The translations under genes were made by a program, and so were the position numbers. Shown here piece by piece: positions 1-9,353 of a stretch of 64,000 nt of DNA (position 1 is the first letter of the stretch; each line of letters starts with the position of its first letter). Origin of the DNA: Alphaproteobacteria bacterium LSUCC0719 (GTDB taxonomy: Bacteria; Pseudomonadota; Alphaproteobacteria; Puniceispirillales; Puniceispirillaceae); assembly GCA_040839025.1 (NCBI GenBank), contig JBFPJN010000007.1:90632-154631 (forward strand). The letters are read 5' to 3'. The notes under the pieces are model-generated. The model saw only the letters and a list, made by a program, of their open reading frames with translations, had not been told where the DNA came from and did not search any database.

Positions 1-482
1 TGCATATGCGGGTGGGTCTGGGTCTGGCTGCCAATACCGAATCCGGCAGCCTGCCATTCGCGGATCTGATCCCAGCTCATGTAATTGCGAAGGTTGCGAT
101 CGACCGGCCGCGTGGCGATGAACAGCGTTGCGTGAAAGCCGCGCGCCTGCAGTCGTGGCATCGCCTCCTCGAAGACTGACAGATAGGCATCGTCAATCGT
201 GATCGCCACTGTACGGTCCGGCACCGGTTTGCCAGCCTGAAGGTTGGCGATGATCTGATCCAGCGGCCAGACTGAATAGGGGCCACTGGCGAGGATTTCG
301 AGATGTTCCTCGAATTGTTCGAGCCGTACATTTGTGCTTGGATATTTGTCTTCTCCAAACCTGTGATACATCAGGATCGTCGCGTGATCCGCAGCGCGGG
401 ATTCAACGGCAGTCCCGACCAGCATGCCGACGATGATGACGGGCAACAGGAACAGGCGTTTGACAAAGGGCTTCGATATCAT
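1..482 (-). CDS. Polysaccharide deacetylase family protein (3' end outside window)
   Basis: Reading the minus strand from the ATG at 482 gives an open frame of 160 codons that runs off the window edge. It begins with MISKPFVKRLF and a hydrophobic stretch ending near an ESRAAD-type cleavage site, so it looks like an exported protein. The NodB-domain core follows: an ILMYHRF motif, then TIDDAY, whose two Asp residues match the catalytic/metal Asp pair of carbohydrate esterase family 4. The equivalent of the H-x3-H metal motif reads GSQTQTHPHM, so the first His is Gln. It probably deacetylates a polysaccharide in the periplasm or at the surface; the substrate is unknown. No in-frame ATG, GTG or TTG start was found further upstream. 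Confidence 0.85.
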   Translation of the reverse strand, partial: MISKPFVKRLFLLPVIIVGMLVGTAVESRAADHATILMYHRFGEDKYPSTNVRLEQFEEHLEILASGPYSVWPLDQIIANLQAGKPVPDRTVAITIDDAYLSVFEEAMPRLQARGFHATLFIATRPVDRNLRNYMSWDQIREWQAAGFGIGSQTQTHPHM

Positions 483-613
483 GAACCGGAACGTGGGCAG
501 GTTGGTGAAGCCAATACCATACTGTGCTAGACATGGGATCGCCAGAGGCAGTTTACTCTATATGGGCCTTTCATCCGCTGTATCACGGTGCCGGAGTCGA
601 TGATCGAAGCCAC

Positions 614-639
614 ATTGTAAGGAAAGATTGTAAGGAAAG
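614..639 (+). repeat. 13-bp tandem duplication in the tsaB leader
   Basis: ATTGTAAGGAAAG occurs twice back to back (614-626 and 627-639) just before the tsaB start at 653. Each copy contains an AAGGA Shine-Dalgarno-like core, so the duplication doubles the potential ribosome-binding sequence. The nearer copy lies about 13 nt from the ATG. Confidence 0.7.
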
Positions 640-652
640 GTCCGGATTCCCG

Positions 653-1390
653 ATGTCAGCTTTGCCAGATCAGGCCGTCATCCTTGCGCTGGAGGCAAGC
701 GCCGACCAGGCGTCAGCTGCGATTTGCCGTGCCGACGGGCAGCATTGGCAGAATATTCATACCGCCCGGCATGGTCATGCCGCGGTGATCACCGAGCTGG
801 CGCGTGACGTTCTTGATCAGGCTGGACTCACCGCAGGTGAACTGACACATGTTGCCGCTGGCCGTGGTCCCGGATCCTTTACCGGCATCAGGGTTGCGCT
901 TGCCGCGGCAAAGGGATTCGCGCTCGCCTGTGGAGCTGATGGAATCGGCGTGTCCTGTCTTGCCGCGGCAGCCCATGCGGCGCGTGCCGACCGGGCCGAG
1001 CTTGCCGGGCGCCATCTGCTTGCCAGTGCCGATACGCGCCGTGGAAGCTATTTCTGCCAGCTTTTTGACCCTGCCAACAAGCCGCTGTCGTCGATAATGG
1101 ATATTCTTCCCGAGCCCGGAATGTCGCTGCCGCAGGATTGGTATGCGGCAGCCATCCTTGGGCCAGGTGCGGGCGAACTGATACAGGCCTGTCCCGATCA
1201 TGACATGACAGTGGTAACGGATGCACCTGCTGTCGATGCCTTGCAGATTGCCGCATTGGCGGCGCATCTTCTGCAGACCGGTCAGGCAACGGAACCGTTG
1301 ACGCCACTCTATGTCGCTCCGGCTTTTCTTGGCCCGGCCTCCTCCGGTCCGAAGTCCCCGCTTCCGGCATCCGCTGCCATCAGATCGTGA
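653..1390 (+). CDS. tsaB: tRNA threonylcarbamoyladenosine biosynthesis protein TsaB
   Basis: A 245-residue protein of the ASKHA-fold TsaB/YeaZ family. It dimerises with TsaD to make the t6A37 modification of ANN-decoding tRNAs in the cytoplasm. The family signature GRGPGSFTGIR is present around residue 70, and the N-terminus ILALEASADQASAA matches the usual first strand. The frame stays open upstream to 524, but the first 43 residues of that longer frame resemble nothing in TsaB, and the ATG at 653 follows duplicated AAGGA sequences. The stop overlaps the GTG start of rimI by 4 nt; tsaB-rimI coupling is common in alphaproteobacteria. Confidence 0.93.
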   Translation: MSALPDQAVILALEASADQASAAICRADGQHWQNIHTARHGHAAVITELARDVLDQAGLTAGELTHVAAGRGPGSFTGIRVALAAAKGFALACGADGIGVSCLAAAAHAARADRAELAGRHLLASADTRRGSYFCQLFDPANKPLSSIMDILPEPGMSLPQDWYAAAILGPGAGELIQACPDHDMTVVTDAPAVDALQIAALAAHLLQTGQATEPLTPLYVAPAFLGPASSGPKSPLPASAAIRS

Positions 1391-1845
1391 TCAGACCCAT
1401 CACAGAGTCCGATCTTGATGCGATCGCCGAAATTGAGGCGGCATCCTTTGCGTGTCCCCTGACACGAGATGATCTTGCAACACTTCATGCCAAACCGGCC
1501 TTTGACGGATTCGCGTTGTTCCCGGACCCGGACAGGCTGGCAAGCTATGCCCTGTTCCTGAATGCCGGCACCACTGCTGATCTGATCTCGACAGGCACCG
1601 CCCCAGACGACCGGCGACGGGGTTTTGCATCCTCTGTGCTGGCGGAATCGCTGGATAATCTGGCGGCGGCGGCGGTGAGCGAAGTGATGCTTGAGGTTGC
1701 TGTGGACAATGTGGAGGCGTTGGCGCTTTATGCCGGTCTTGGCTTTGGCGAGACAGGCCGCCGCCGCGATTATTACCAGCGCGCGCATGGCCGTGTTGAT
1801 GCGCTGGTTCTGACATGGAGGTCGGTGCCACAGCCAACGGCTTGA
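1387..1845 (+). CDS. rimI: GNAT acetyltransferase, RimI (ribosomal protein bS18 N-acetyltransferase type)
   Basis: A 152-residue single GNAT domain. The acetyl-CoA-binding segment is DRRRGFASSVLAESL (the R/Q-x-x-G-x-G/A signature), followed by LEVAVDNVEALALYAGLGF, which is the typical RimI motif B, and the C-terminal YYQRAHGRVDALVL strand. RimI acetylates the N-terminal Ala of S18 in enterobacteria, and homologues beside tsaB/tsaD may have wider targets. It starts with GTG inside the tsaB stop (4-nt overlap), implying translational coupling. Function is assigned by family and neighbourhood. Confidence 0.9.
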   Translation: MIRPITESDLDAIAEIEAASFACPLTRDDLATLHAKPAFDGFALFPDPDRLASYALFLNAGTTADLISTGTAPDDRRRGFASSVLAESLDNLAAAAVSEVMLEVAVDNVEALALYAGLGFGETGRRRDYYQRAHGRVDALVLTWRSVPQPTA

Positions 1846-1941
1846 CCGGCGCTGCCGACCAGCCTAGAAAAGCCCCGAAAAATGCATCAAAAAGCCACGG
1901 GGTTGTCCCGTGCCTTGAACCGCCGGAAAAGAGCTGCGATC

Positions 1942-3279
1942 GTGTCAAAGAAACTGTTCATCAAAACCTACGGGTGCCAGATGAATGTCTATGATTCTGA
2001 CCGCATGACCGACGTGCTGGCGCCGCTTGGCTACAGCACAACGACGAGTGCGGATGGCGCGGATATGGTCATTCTCAATACCTGTCATATTCGCGAAAAG
2101 GCCTCGGAGAAGGTATTTTCCGAGCTTGGCAGATTGCGGATGATGAAGGAACGGGCGCGAGATCAGGAAGGCCGCCATGTGGCGATCGCGGTCGCCGGCT
2201 GTGTGGCCCAGGCCGAAGGCGAGGAAATCACCCGCCGCGCGCCATGGGTCGATATTGTCGTCGGCCCGCAAACCTATCACCGCCTGCCCGAACTGGTTAC
2301 CAGGATTGATCCCGGTGCGCGCCAGCGGGTGATAGACACGGAATTTCCCGAAGAAATCAAATTTGACCGGCTTCCCGGAGAGCATGCCCCCCGTGGTCCG
2401 GCTGCCTTCCTGTCGGTACAGGAAGGATGCGACAAATTCTGTGCCTTTTGCGTGGTTCCCTATACACGTGGTGCCGAATTTTCGCGGCCGGCGGCCGGGA
2501 TCCTCGAAGAGGCGCGTCGTCTTGTCAGCACCGGCACATGCGAACTGACGCTGCTTGGCCAGAACGTCAACGCCTATCACGGTGAAGCTGCCGATGGTGG
2601 CAGCTGGAGCCTGGCGCGGCTGATCCGTGAACTTGCCGAGATTGATGGGCTGGAGCGAATCCGCTACACGACATCGCATCCGCTGGACATGGAAGACGAT
2701 CTGATCATGGCGCATCGTGATGTGCCGAGCCTGATGCCCTATCTGCATCTTCCCGTGCAGTCGGGATCAGACCGTATTCTGGCCGCGATGAACCGCCGCC
2801 ATACCCATGATGTCTATCTGCGGGTGCTTGACAGGCTTCGCGAGGTGCGCCCCGACATTGCGTTTTCCGGTGATTTCATTGTTGGCTTTCCCGGTGAAAC
2901 CGATCGCGATTTTGCCGAAACGCTGGCCCTTGTCGACAAGGTGGGCTATGCCTCGGCCTATTCCTTCAAATACAGCCCGCGTCCCGGCACACCGGCTGCC
3001 GCGTCGAGCGATCAGGTGCCGGAGGAAGCCAAGGCTGACCGGCTGGAGGCCTTGCAGCAATTGCTGAACGCCCAGCAGCTGGCCTTCAACAAGGCAAGTG
3101 AAGGCAAAACCATGGATGTTCTGATTGAACGGCGTGGCGGGCGTGAAGGACAGGTTGCGGGACGAAGCCCCTATATGCAGGCGGTCAATCTGGAAGCTGG
3201 CGAGGACCTCGTTGGCAGCATCATTTCCTGCCGTGTGACCGAGGCAAAGCAGAACAGCGTCGTTGGGGTTGTTGCATGA
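1942..3279 (+). CDS. miaB: tRNA-2-methylthio-N6-isopentenyladenosine synthase MiaB
   Basis: Radical-SAM methylthiotransferase that converts i6A37 to ms2i6A37 in tRNA. The N-terminal UPF0004 domain has the three Cys of the auxiliary cluster in TYGCQMN, NTCHIRE and AGCVAQ. The radical-SAM CxxxCxxC is in [17 protein letters not shown], and a C-terminal TRAM domain follows (about the last 65 residues). I prefer the GTG at 1942, which gives [13 protein letters not shown] as in other MiaB proteins and has GGAAAAGAG just upstream. An in-frame ATG at 1882 would add 20 residues without homology. The rimI-miaB-phoH-ybeY-corC-lnt order is typical of alphaproteobacteria. Confidence 0.95.
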   Translation: MSKKLFIKTYGCQMNVYDSDRMTDVLAPLGYSTTTSADGADMVILNTCHIREKASEKVFSELGRLRMMKERARDQEGRHVAIAVAGCVAQAEGEEITRRAPWVDIVVGPQTYHRLPELVTRIDPGARQRVIDTEFPEEIKFDRLPGEHAPRGPAAFLSVQEGCDKFCAFCVVPYTRGAEFSRPAAGILEEARRLVSTGTCELTLLGQNVNAYHGEAADGGSWSLARLIRELAEIDGLERIRYTTSHPLDMEDDLIMAHRDVPSLMPYLHLPVQSGSDRILAAMNRRHTHDVYLRVLDRLREVRPDIAFSGDFIVGFPGETDRDFAETLALVDKVGYASAYSFKYSPRPGTPAAASSDQVPEEAKADRLEALQQLLNAQQLAFNKASEGKTMDVLIERRGGREGQVAGRSPYMQAVNLEAGEDLVGSIISCRVTEAKQNSVVGVVA

Positions 3280-3289
3280 TCGGCTTCAC

Positions 3290-4252
3290 ATGGTAAAGGC
3301 GGTGAAACCCACCTCGATCCGTATGGAGTTCGAGGATAATGGCACGCTTGCCATGCTGACCGGCGAGCATAACCAGAATCTGGCGCGTCTGGAAAAGGCG
3401 CTTGATGTGTCGCTGGACAGTTTCGGCAACAGCATCACGATTTCCGGTCCAGCAGCGGCGGTGAAAACGGCGCGCCGCACACTCGAAGATGTCTACCGCA
3501 AGCTTGGCAGTGGCGGCGAGATTCCCGATGACGGCTCGTTGATCAGCGATGCGTTGCGCTGGGTTGCGGTTGGTGACAGCGCTGCCAGCCCCGGCCAGGG
3601 CCAGGGCGTGGAAACCTGGCGCAAGAAGATCATTGCCAAGACACCGGGACAGGCCGCCTATCTGGAGCTGTTGCGCAAGCGCGAGGTGGTTTTCGGGCTT
3701 GGGCCGGCGGGTACCGGCAAGACCTATATGGCGGTGGCGAAGGCTGTTGAGTCGCTCAAGAAGCGCGAGATTGAACGGATTGTCCTGTCGCGCCCAGCCG
3801 TTGAGGCTGGCGAGCGCCTTGGGTTTCTTCCCGGCGATATGAAGGAAAAGGTCGATCCCTATCTTCGGCCTCTTTATGATGCGCTGTATGACATGATGCC
3901 GGCCGACAAGGTCGAGCGCATGCTTGTCAGTGGCGAGATCGAGATCGCGCCGCTTGCTTTCATGCGGGGACGGACCCTCAGCGCGTCCTACGTCATCATT
4001 GATGAAGCGCAGAATACAACGCCGGTTCAGATGAAGATGGTGCTGACCAGACTGGGTCAGGATTCCCGCATGGTCATCACCGGTGATCTCAGCCAGATCG
4101 ACCTTCCCGATGGTCAGCCATCGGGGCTTGCCGATGCTGTCGGGCGGCTTGATCAGGTCGAAGGTGTCGGGATCAAGCATATGTCGGGCAAGGATGTTGT
4201 CAGGCATCCGGTGGTGGCGCGCATTCTTCAGGCATATGAAAGCGACAGCTGA
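3290..4252 (+). CDS. ybeZ: PhoH-like ATPase (YbeZ type)
   Basis: About 320 residues. An N-terminal KH-like region (LTGEHNQNLARLEKALDV) precedes the PhoH domain, with Walker A GPAGTGKTYMA and Walker B-like VIIDEAQN. The RRTLEDVY and SGLADAVGRL segments are typical of the cytoplasmic NTPase that is almost always next to ybeY. It is thought to act in rRNA processing or RNA metabolism with YbeY. I chose the ATG at 3290, 11 nt after the miaB stop. A TTG at 3263 inside the miaB end would add nine residues. No clear Shine-Dalgarno sequence precedes the ATG, so coupling to miaB is likely. Confidence 0.93.
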   Translation: MVKAVKPTSIRMEFEDNGTLAMLTGEHNQNLARLEKALDVSLDSFGNSITISGPAAAVKTARRTLEDVYRKLGSGGEIPDDGSLISDALRWVAVGDSAASPGQGQGVETWRKKIIAKTPGQAAYLELLRKREVVFGLGPAGTGKTYMAVAKAVESLKKREIERIVLSRPAVEAGERLGFLPGDMKEKVDPYLRPLYDALYDMMPADKVERMLVSGEIEIAPLAFMRGRTLSASYVIIDEAQNTTPVQMKMVLTRLGQDSRMVITGDLSQIDLPDGQPSGLADAVGRLDQVEGVGIKHMSGKDVVRHPVVARILQAYESDS

Positions 4253-4293
4253 AACACGCAAGCCTCTGGACAGATGAAGCAAAATCAGTCCAA

Positions 4294-4974
4294 ATGGCAT
4301 GTCGGTACATGACGCCGACAGACCCGCATGGAGCAGCCGAAGTTACTGGCATGAGCACAATGCCCCTGGAGCCCGACAGTCCGGACCCGGACCCTCTTTC
4401 ATCCGAACAATGGCAAACCGATGGTGGTAGCCATCTTGATCTGGTTATCGACCGGCATATCTGGCCGGACGATGTGATCGATGCTGTTCGCCCCTTGCTG
4501 ACTACAGCCACCGATATGACCTGCCAGACCTTCGGCTGGCCGCGGCTTGAGATCGGTGCGCTTTTTGGCGGTGATGAACGGATTCACGAGCTGAACCTGC
4601 AATTCCGTGGCAAGGATGCGCCGACGAATGTACTGTCCTTTCCGTCTTCCGATGATGACGGAATGATGGATCAGGACATGCCAGACCGGAACATGCCAGA
4701 CCAGACCATGACCGACATCAAACGGCTGGCGCCGGGTGAAATCGCCATCGCCTATGAAACGCTGTCCCGCGAAGCCGTCCAGGACGGCAAGGATGTCAAG
4801 GACCATCTGGTTCATCTGTGGGTTCATGGCCTGCTGCATCTGATGGGGCATGACCATCAGGCTGATGACGAGGCTGAAATCATGGAAGCTGGTGAAATTC
4901 GTGTTCTGGCACGGCTTGGCATTGCCAATCCCTATGCAGGGTCTGATGACCAGCCTGATGGAGAGGCAGTGTGA
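4294..4974 (+). CDS. ybeY: Endoribonuclease YbeY (rRNA maturation)
   Basis: Zinc-dependent endoribonuclease for 16S rRNA 3' maturation and 70S quality control. The diagnostic metal site HGLLHLMGHDH is present near the C-terminus, and FRGKDAPTNVLSFP precedes it. At 226 residues it is longer than typical YbeY (about 150-170). The extra length lies in an acidic N-terminal extension and in a Met/Asp-rich insert (DQDMPDRNMPDQTM) between the NVLSFP strand and GEIAIAYET, built from a 15-bp tandem repeat. Internal starts at 4309 and 4351 are also possible. It overlaps the start of the next gene by 4 nt. Confidence 0.93.
   Translation: MACRYMTPTDPHGAAEVTGMSTMPLEPDSPDPDPLSSEQWQTDGGSHLDLVIDRHIWPDDVIDAVRPLLTTATDMTCQTFGWPRLEIGALFGGDERIHELNLQFRGKDAPTNVLSFPSSDDDGMMDQDMPDRNMPDQTMTDIKRLAPGEIAIAYETLSREAVQDGKDVKDHLVHLWVHGLLHLMGHDHQADDEAEIMEAGEIRVLARLGIANPYAGSDDQPDGEAV
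4676..4702 (+). repeat. In-frame 15-bp-period repeat inside ybeY
   Basis: ACATGCCAGACC occurs at 4676-4687 and again at 4691-4702, a period of 15 nt (five codons), with a degenerate third unit after it. It encodes the DMPDR/NMPDQ/TMTD series in a surface-loop position of YbeY, before the catalytic helix. Confidence 0.75.
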
Positions 4975-5819
4975 TGGTGCGAATGTTGCTGTCAAAAATC
5001 TTTCCGGCGCTGAACCCGCCGGCATCACGCCGCGACGAGCTGGAAAGCCTGCTGGCTGTTCCGGCTGCCGATATGGCAAGCTTTGATCCGCATGAAGAGG
5101 CACTTCTGCGCAATATCCTTGGCCTTCAGGACCTGAACGCCTCGGATGTGATGATCCCGCGGGCCGATATCGTGTCGGTCAGCATGTCGGAAAGCTTTTC
5201 CGAAATCATCGCGCAGATGACAGCCGCGAACCACAGCCGGCTCCCGGTCCGGCGCGAGACCCTGGATGACATTGCCGGGATCATTCATATCAAGGACGTC
5301 TTTGCGCATCTGCATGCCGGCAAGGCACCCGATATAGGAACATTGCTGCGGCCCGCGCTGTTTGTGGCGCCGACCATCAGGCTTCTTGATCTGCTGCATG
5401 AAATGCGTCTGCGGCGTCGGCATCTGGCGCTGGTTGTCGATGAATTCGGTGGTGTCGACGGTCTGATCACAATCGAGGATCTTGTCGAGGAAATTGTCGG
5501 CGAGATCGAGGATGAACACGACCGGACCATACAGCCTCAGATGACATTCAATGATGACGGGACAATCCTTGCTGAAGCACGCCTTGAGGTGAAGGAACTT
5601 GAAACCCTGACCGGGCGTCTGCTTGAAGATGATGACCGTGACGAGATCGACACAGTTGGCGGGCTTGTCTGTGCGGTTGCCGGACGCGTTCCGGGGCGCG
5701 GTGAGGTTGTTCGTCACCCTTCGGGGCTGCAGTTCGAGGTTGTCGAGGGCGATCCGCGGCGTCTTGCCCTGCTGAAGATTCGCGGTGTCTCACGCCACTC
5801 CCAAACTGCCAGTGACTGA
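4971..5819 (+). CDS. corC: CBS-domain transporter-associated protein, CorC/HlyC family
   Basis: A 282-residue cytoplasmic protein. A short N-terminal segment is followed by two CBS domains (DVMIPRADIVSV... and VAPTIRLLDLLHEM...LVVDEFGGVDGLITIEDLVEEIVGEI) and a C-terminal CorC_HlyC (transporter-associated) domain containing DEIDTVGGLV. There are no membrane segments, which separates it from the membrane-anchored YfjD/CorB relatives. It is thought to modulate metal-ion efflux and resides next to lnt in many proteobacteria. The GTG at 4971 overlaps the ybeY stop; the ATG at 4974 is an equally good start. It overlaps lnt by 35 nt. Confidence 0.9.
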   Translation: MMVRMLLSKIFPALNPPASRRDELESLLAVPAADMASFDPHEEALLRNILGLQDLNASDVMIPRADIVSVSMSESFSEIIAQMTAANHSRLPVRRETLDDIAGIIHIKDVFAHLHAGKAPDIGTLLRPALFVAPTIRLLDLLHEMRLRRRHLALVVDEFGGVDGLITIEDLVEEIVGEIEDEHDRTIQPQMTFNDDGTILAEARLEVKELETLTGRLLEDDDRDEIDTVGGLVCAVAGRVPGRGEVVRHPSGLQFEVVEGDPRRLALLKIRGVSRHSQTASD

Positions 5820-7317
5820 CGCACGCCAGCGGTGGCGACGGCCTGTTCTTGCCACACTGGCAGGTATGGTGGCGTCACTGGCGCTGCCGCCCTTTCATCT
5901 TGTACCGTTTATTGCCGCGCTGTCCGTGCCGGCGGTGATGCTGGCTCGTTCGAGGTCGATGTCGGAGGCGGGCATGATTGGCGCCGCCGCCGGCTTTGGC
6001 TGGTTCTTCGCCTCGTTATGGTGGATTTCGTTGTCAATGGTCACCGGAGAGACAGGTCATTGGCCGCTCGTTCCCCTGCCATTGTTCGGCATACCGGCGC
6101 TTCTGGCGCTGTTCTGGGTGCCGGCAGGCATGCTGGCGCATCGGTTTGGACGAACGGCGCTGACACGGATGCTGTTGTTTGCGGCGGCCTTGTCTCTTTG
6201 TGAATGGGCACGCGGCCATGTTGCCACGGGGTTTCCGTGGAATGCGCCCGGCTATCTGTTTTCCGCGCATCTGTCGCTGCTGCAGATGGCGGCGGTCTTT
6301 GGCCTTTACGGCCTTACTTTGCTGGCGCTGGTCTGGGCGCTGGCACCAGCGCTGTGGTGGTGCGGGTGGCGTCGTCTGGCTGTCATCACCCTGTTGATTG
6401 TGCCGTTGGCATCACTTGCTGGCATGGCGCGGCTGGCAGGCCTTGCGCCAGCGGTCGATGATGCGACGCCAAAAAAGCTTCGCATCGTCCAGCCGGCCGT
6501 TCCACAGCATGAAAAATGGGACAAGTCGGTGCGAGATGGACACCTGCAGAGACTGGTCTCGCTGTCACGCGACAGCCAACCGATTCCACAGCTTGTGATC
6601 TGGCCCGAAACAGCTTTCGCCGGACTTCTTGATCGTGAACTGCCGCTTCTGCGCAGGACCGCATGGGAGGCGCTGCCATTCGATGGATGGCTGATCACCG
6701 GAGTGCCACGCTTCGACTCGCAGGACCGGCTTTTCAACGCCGCGGCACTGATCACCCCGCAAGGCCAGATTGAGGCGCTGTACGACAAACGTCGCCTGGT
6801 TCCCTTTGGTGAATATGTTCCGTTCCGGCGGTTTCTGCCGTTTGCCGATGCGATTGCCGGGCCGATTGATTTTTCGCCGGCTGTTCATAACAGGCTGTTC
6901 ACCCTGCCGCATTATGGTCATCTGCAATTGCTGATCTGCTATGAAACCCTGTTTCCCGGGGCTGTTGTCTTGCCGGGGCCGCGCCCCGACATGCTTGTCA
7001 ATCTGACCAATGATGCCTGGTTCGGGCATACGCCGGGTCCGTGGCAGCATCTGGCGCAGGCCCGGATGCGTGCGGTCGAGGAAGGCATCCCCATGATCCG
7101 CGTTGCCAATACCGGTATCAGTGCCGCCTTTGATGGTGCCGGCAGGCAGCTTGGCAAAATCGGTCTTGGCGAGACAGGTTTCCTGGATGTAGACATTCCC
7201 CCGTCACTAGGGCCCACCATCTATGCCGGATGGCGCGAGATCGGGTTTCTGATGCTGGTTGCCGTTGTCATTGGTCTGGCTATCCGCCTTGACCGCGCCA
7301 GATCTATGAGGCACTAG
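5785..7317 (+). CDS. lnt: Apolipoprotein N-acyltransferase
   Basis: Inner-membrane enzyme that adds the third acyl chain to lipoproteins. At 510 residues it is of normal length: about seven hydrophobic N-terminal segments, a periplasmic nitrilase domain, and a final membrane helix ([14 protein letters not shown]). The catalytic triad is readable: E275 in VIWPETAF, K335 in [12 protein letters not shown] and C385 in LICYET, close to E. coli positions 267/335/387. It starts with GTG and overlaps corC by 35 nt, so the two are probably translationally coupled. Confidence 0.95.
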   Translation: MSHATPKLPVTDARQRWRRPVLATLAGMVASLALPPFHLVPFIAALSVPAVMLARSRSMSEAGMIGAAAGFGWFFASLWWISLSMVTGETGHWPLVPLPLFGIPALLALFWVPAGMLAHRFGRTALTRMLLFAAALSLCEWARGHVATGFPWNAPGYLFSAHLSLLQMAAVFGLYGLTLLALVWALAPALWWCGWRRLAVITLLIVPLASLAGMARLAGLAPAVDDATPKKLRIVQPAVPQHEKWDKSVRDGHLQRLVSLSRDSQPIPQLVIWPETAFAGLLDRELPLLRRTAWEALPFDGWLITGVPRFDSQDRLFNAAALITPQGQIEALYDKRRLVPFGEYVPFRRFLPFADAIAGPIDFSPAVHNRLFTLPHYGHLQLLICYETLFPGAVVLPGPRPDMLVNLTNDAWFGHTPGPWQHLAQARMRAVEEGIPMIRVANTGISAAFDGAGRQLGKIGLGETGFLDVDIPPSLGPTIYAGWREIGFLMLVAVVIGLAIRLDRARSMRH

Positions 7318-7345
7318 AACAGACATCTATGATGTGGAGATAAAA

Positions 7346-8521
7346 ATGGCCCATCTTTTCACCTCTGAGTCGGTTTCAGAGGGGCATCCCGACAAGCTGT
7401 GCGACCGTGTGTCGGACACCGTTCTCGACCTGTTTCTCGCGGCGGAACCTGAAGCCCGGGTTGCCTGTGAGACATTTGCCACGACGAACAGGGTGATCAT
7501 TGGTGGCGAGGTTCGCGCTTCCAAGGACAAGCTTGCCGGCATCCTCGGCGCGATTGAGGGCGCTGTTCGCGGAGCCGTTGCGGATATCGGATATGAGCAG
7601 GACAAATTCCACCATGCGCATTTTAAGTTCGAGAACCACCTTCACGAGCAGTCAAGCGATATCGCCATGGGTGTCGATGAGGGCGAGGCAAAGGACGAGG
7701 GTGCTGGTGATCAGGGCTTGATGTTCGGTTATGCCTGCCGCGAGACAGACGTACTGATGCCGGCGGCGATTCACTATTCGCACCAGATCCTGAAGCGGCT
7801 TGCCGAAATCCGGAAGGCTGATGCCGACTCCATTCTGGGGCCGGATTCGAAAAGCCAGATCACGCTTGCCTATGATGATGATGGCCAGCCGCTTGGGGCA
7901 CATAAGATCGTGCTGTCCACCCAGCATGCCGATGGTGCCAGCCAGAATGACATCCGCCGGCTGGTTACACCCGTGATCGCCGACATCCTGCCGGATGGCT
8001 GGATGGTTGGTGCCGATGATCTTCTGGTCAATCCGACTGGTAATTTTGTTATTGGCGGGCCTGACGGTGATGCTGGCCTGACCGGGCGCAAGATCATTGT
8101 TGATACCTATGGGGGGGCGGCGCCCCATGGCGGCGGTGCCTTTTCGGGCAAGGACCCGACAAAGGTCGACCGGTCTGCGGCCTATGCGGCCCGCTATCTT
8201 GCCAAAAATGTGGTTGCCGCTGGCCTGGCTGAGCGGTGCACGATTCAGCTTGCCTATGCCATCGGGGTCGCCGCGCCGGTGTCGGTATATGCCAACACTC
8301 ATGGAACCGGCACTGTTGATGATGCCCGTCTCGAAGCCGCGCTGACCGCTGCGATGCCGCTGACACCGCGTAATATTCGCCAGCATCTTGGCCTGAACAG
8401 GCCCATTTATGCACCGACCGCTGCCTATGGTCATTTTGGCCGCACAGCTGGCGAGGCGGGTGAGGGCAGCTTCAGCTGGGAAGCCGTTGATCTTGCGGAC
8501 AAGCTTGCCGCCTCGGTCTGA
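7346..8521 (+). CDS. metK: S-adenosylmethionine synthase
   Basis: A 391-residue enzyme making SAM from methionine and ATP. Signature motifs are [12 protein letters not shown] at the N-terminus and [18 protein letters not shown] (the P-loop-like hexapeptide region) in the last third. The start is the ATG at 7346, preceded by GGAG at about 7336-7339; an upstream GTG at 7334 would only add four residues. Only 28 nt separate it from lnt, too little for the known SAM-II riboswitch, and I see no riboswitch fold there. Confidence 0.97.
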   Translation: MAHLFTSESVSEGHPDKLCDRVSDTVLDLFLAAEPEARVACETFATTNRVIIGGEVRASKDKLAGILGAIEGAVRGAVADIGYEQDKFHHAHFKFENHLHEQSSDIAMGVDEGEAKDEGAGDQGLMFGYACRETDVLMPAAIHYSHQILKRLAEIRKADADSILGPDSKSQITLAYDDDGQPLGAHKIVLSTQHADGASQNDIRRLVTPVIADILPDGWMVGADDLLVNPTGNFVIGGPDGDAGLTGRKIIVDTYGGAAPHGGGAFSGKDPTKVDRSAAYAARYLAKNVVAAGLAERCTIQLAYAIGVAAPVSVYANTHGTGTVDDARLEAALTAAMPLTPRNIRQHLGLNRPIYAPTAAYGHFGRTAGEAGEGSFSWEAVDLADKLAASV

Positions 8522-8529
8522 GCAGCAGC

Positions 8530-9249
8530 ATGTCCGGCAGTCGGATGATGACCAGACCTGACGGTGACAACCCCCATTTGTCCGGGCCCCATTTCTACGG
8601 GCGTCGCAAGGGACGCAAGCTTCGTTCCACCATGCAGGGTTTGCTTGATGAGCAACTCCCCCGGCTTCGCTATCAGCCGGCGAGGCAGCCTGGCGCCCAG
8701 TTCGACCAGCATCCCGATGACGTGTTTCTCGAAATCGGTTTTGGCGGTGGCGAAAACCTGGCCGCGGTCGCGGCGGCGCGTCCGGAGGCGGGTTTCATCG
8801 GCGCTGAACCCTTTATCAATGGGGTGGCCAGCCTGCTCCGCCATATTGCTGATCACGGCCTGTCCAATATCCGGATCTGGGATGATGATGTGCGGTTGAT
8901 TCTGGAGGGGATGGCGGATGCCAGCCTTGCCGGTGCCTATGTACTGTTTCCTGATCCGTGGCCGAAGCGTCGCCATGCGGCGCGGCGAATCCTGGCACCG
9001 GCCGTGCTTGACGAACTGGCGCGTCTGATCCGGCCAGGCGGCAGTCTCGTTCTGGCCAGTGATCACCCCGTTGCGAAATCCTGGCTTCTTCAGGCAGCCT
9101 GTTCACATGCTGATTTCCGCTGGACTGCCCGCCGTCCTGTGAACTGGCGTGAACGCCCTCACGCATTGGTGCCGACGCGCTACATGAAAAAGGCCGAGCG
9201 TGAATCCCGGATCCCGAACTGGTTCCTGTTTGAACGTCGTCAGGACTGA
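8530..9249 (+). CDS. trmB: tRNA (guanine-N7)-methyltransferase TrmB
   Basis: A 239-residue SAM-dependent methyltransferase that forms m7G46 in tRNA. Visible motifs are FLEIGFGGGENL (SAM-binding glycine loop), GAEPFINGVASLL (acidic strand and following helix) and YVLFPDPWPKRRHAARRI, the TrmB-specific PDPWPKxRH signature. The C-terminal TRYMKKAERESR also matches the family. It follows metK by 8 nt and is probably co-transcribed with it. Confidence 0.95.
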   Translation: MSGSRMMTRPDGDNPHLSGPHFYGRRKGRKLRSTMQGLLDEQLPRLRYQPARQPGAQFDQHPDDVFLEIGFGGGENLAAVAAARPEAGFIGAEPFINGVASLLRHIADHGLSNIRIWDDDVRLILEGMADASLAGAYVLFPDPWPKRRHAARRILAPAVLDELARLIRPGGSLVLASDHPVAKSWLLQAACSHADFRWTARRPVNWRERPHALVPTRYMKKAERESRIPNWFLFERRQD

Positions 9250-9271
9250 ACCGGCATCACTTTGTTCTGCC

Positions 9272-9300
9272 TTGCCATGCCGCCGACAACCGACTATATA
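9272..9300 (+). promoter_or_regulatory. Sigma-70-type promoter of the rimP-nusA-infB operon
   Basis: TTGCCA (9272-9277) and TATATA (9295-9300) are separated by exactly 17 bp, giving a good -35/-10 pair with a start expected near 9307. It lies after trmB and about 30 bp before a terminator-like hairpin, so the leader RNA would be challenged by termination before rimP. Confidence 0.6.
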
Positions 9301-9330
9301 GATGGCAACAACATACTGTCGCTTCAGATG

Positions 9331-9353
9331 GTGGGCCGCTGGCCCACTTTTTT
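9331..9353 (+). terminator. Intrinsic terminator in the rimP leader (candidate attenuator)
   Basis: GTGGGCC (9331-9337) and GGCCCAC (9341-9347) form a perfect 7-bp GC-rich stem with a 3-nt loop, followed directly by six T (9348-9353). It sits downstream of the operon promoter and about 135 nt before the rimP start, the wrong side of that promoter for ending only trmB. A second hairpin without a T-run follows (GTCCGGG 9364-9370 with CCCGGAC 9391-9397). It may also act simply as the trmB terminator. Confidence 0.75.

Noticed and set aside
7318..7345. Possible SAM riboswitch before metK
   Set aside because: Only 28 nt separate lnt from metK. That is too short for SAM-II, and no SAM/SAH-type conserved segment is present; it is better explained as a normal ribosome-binding site.
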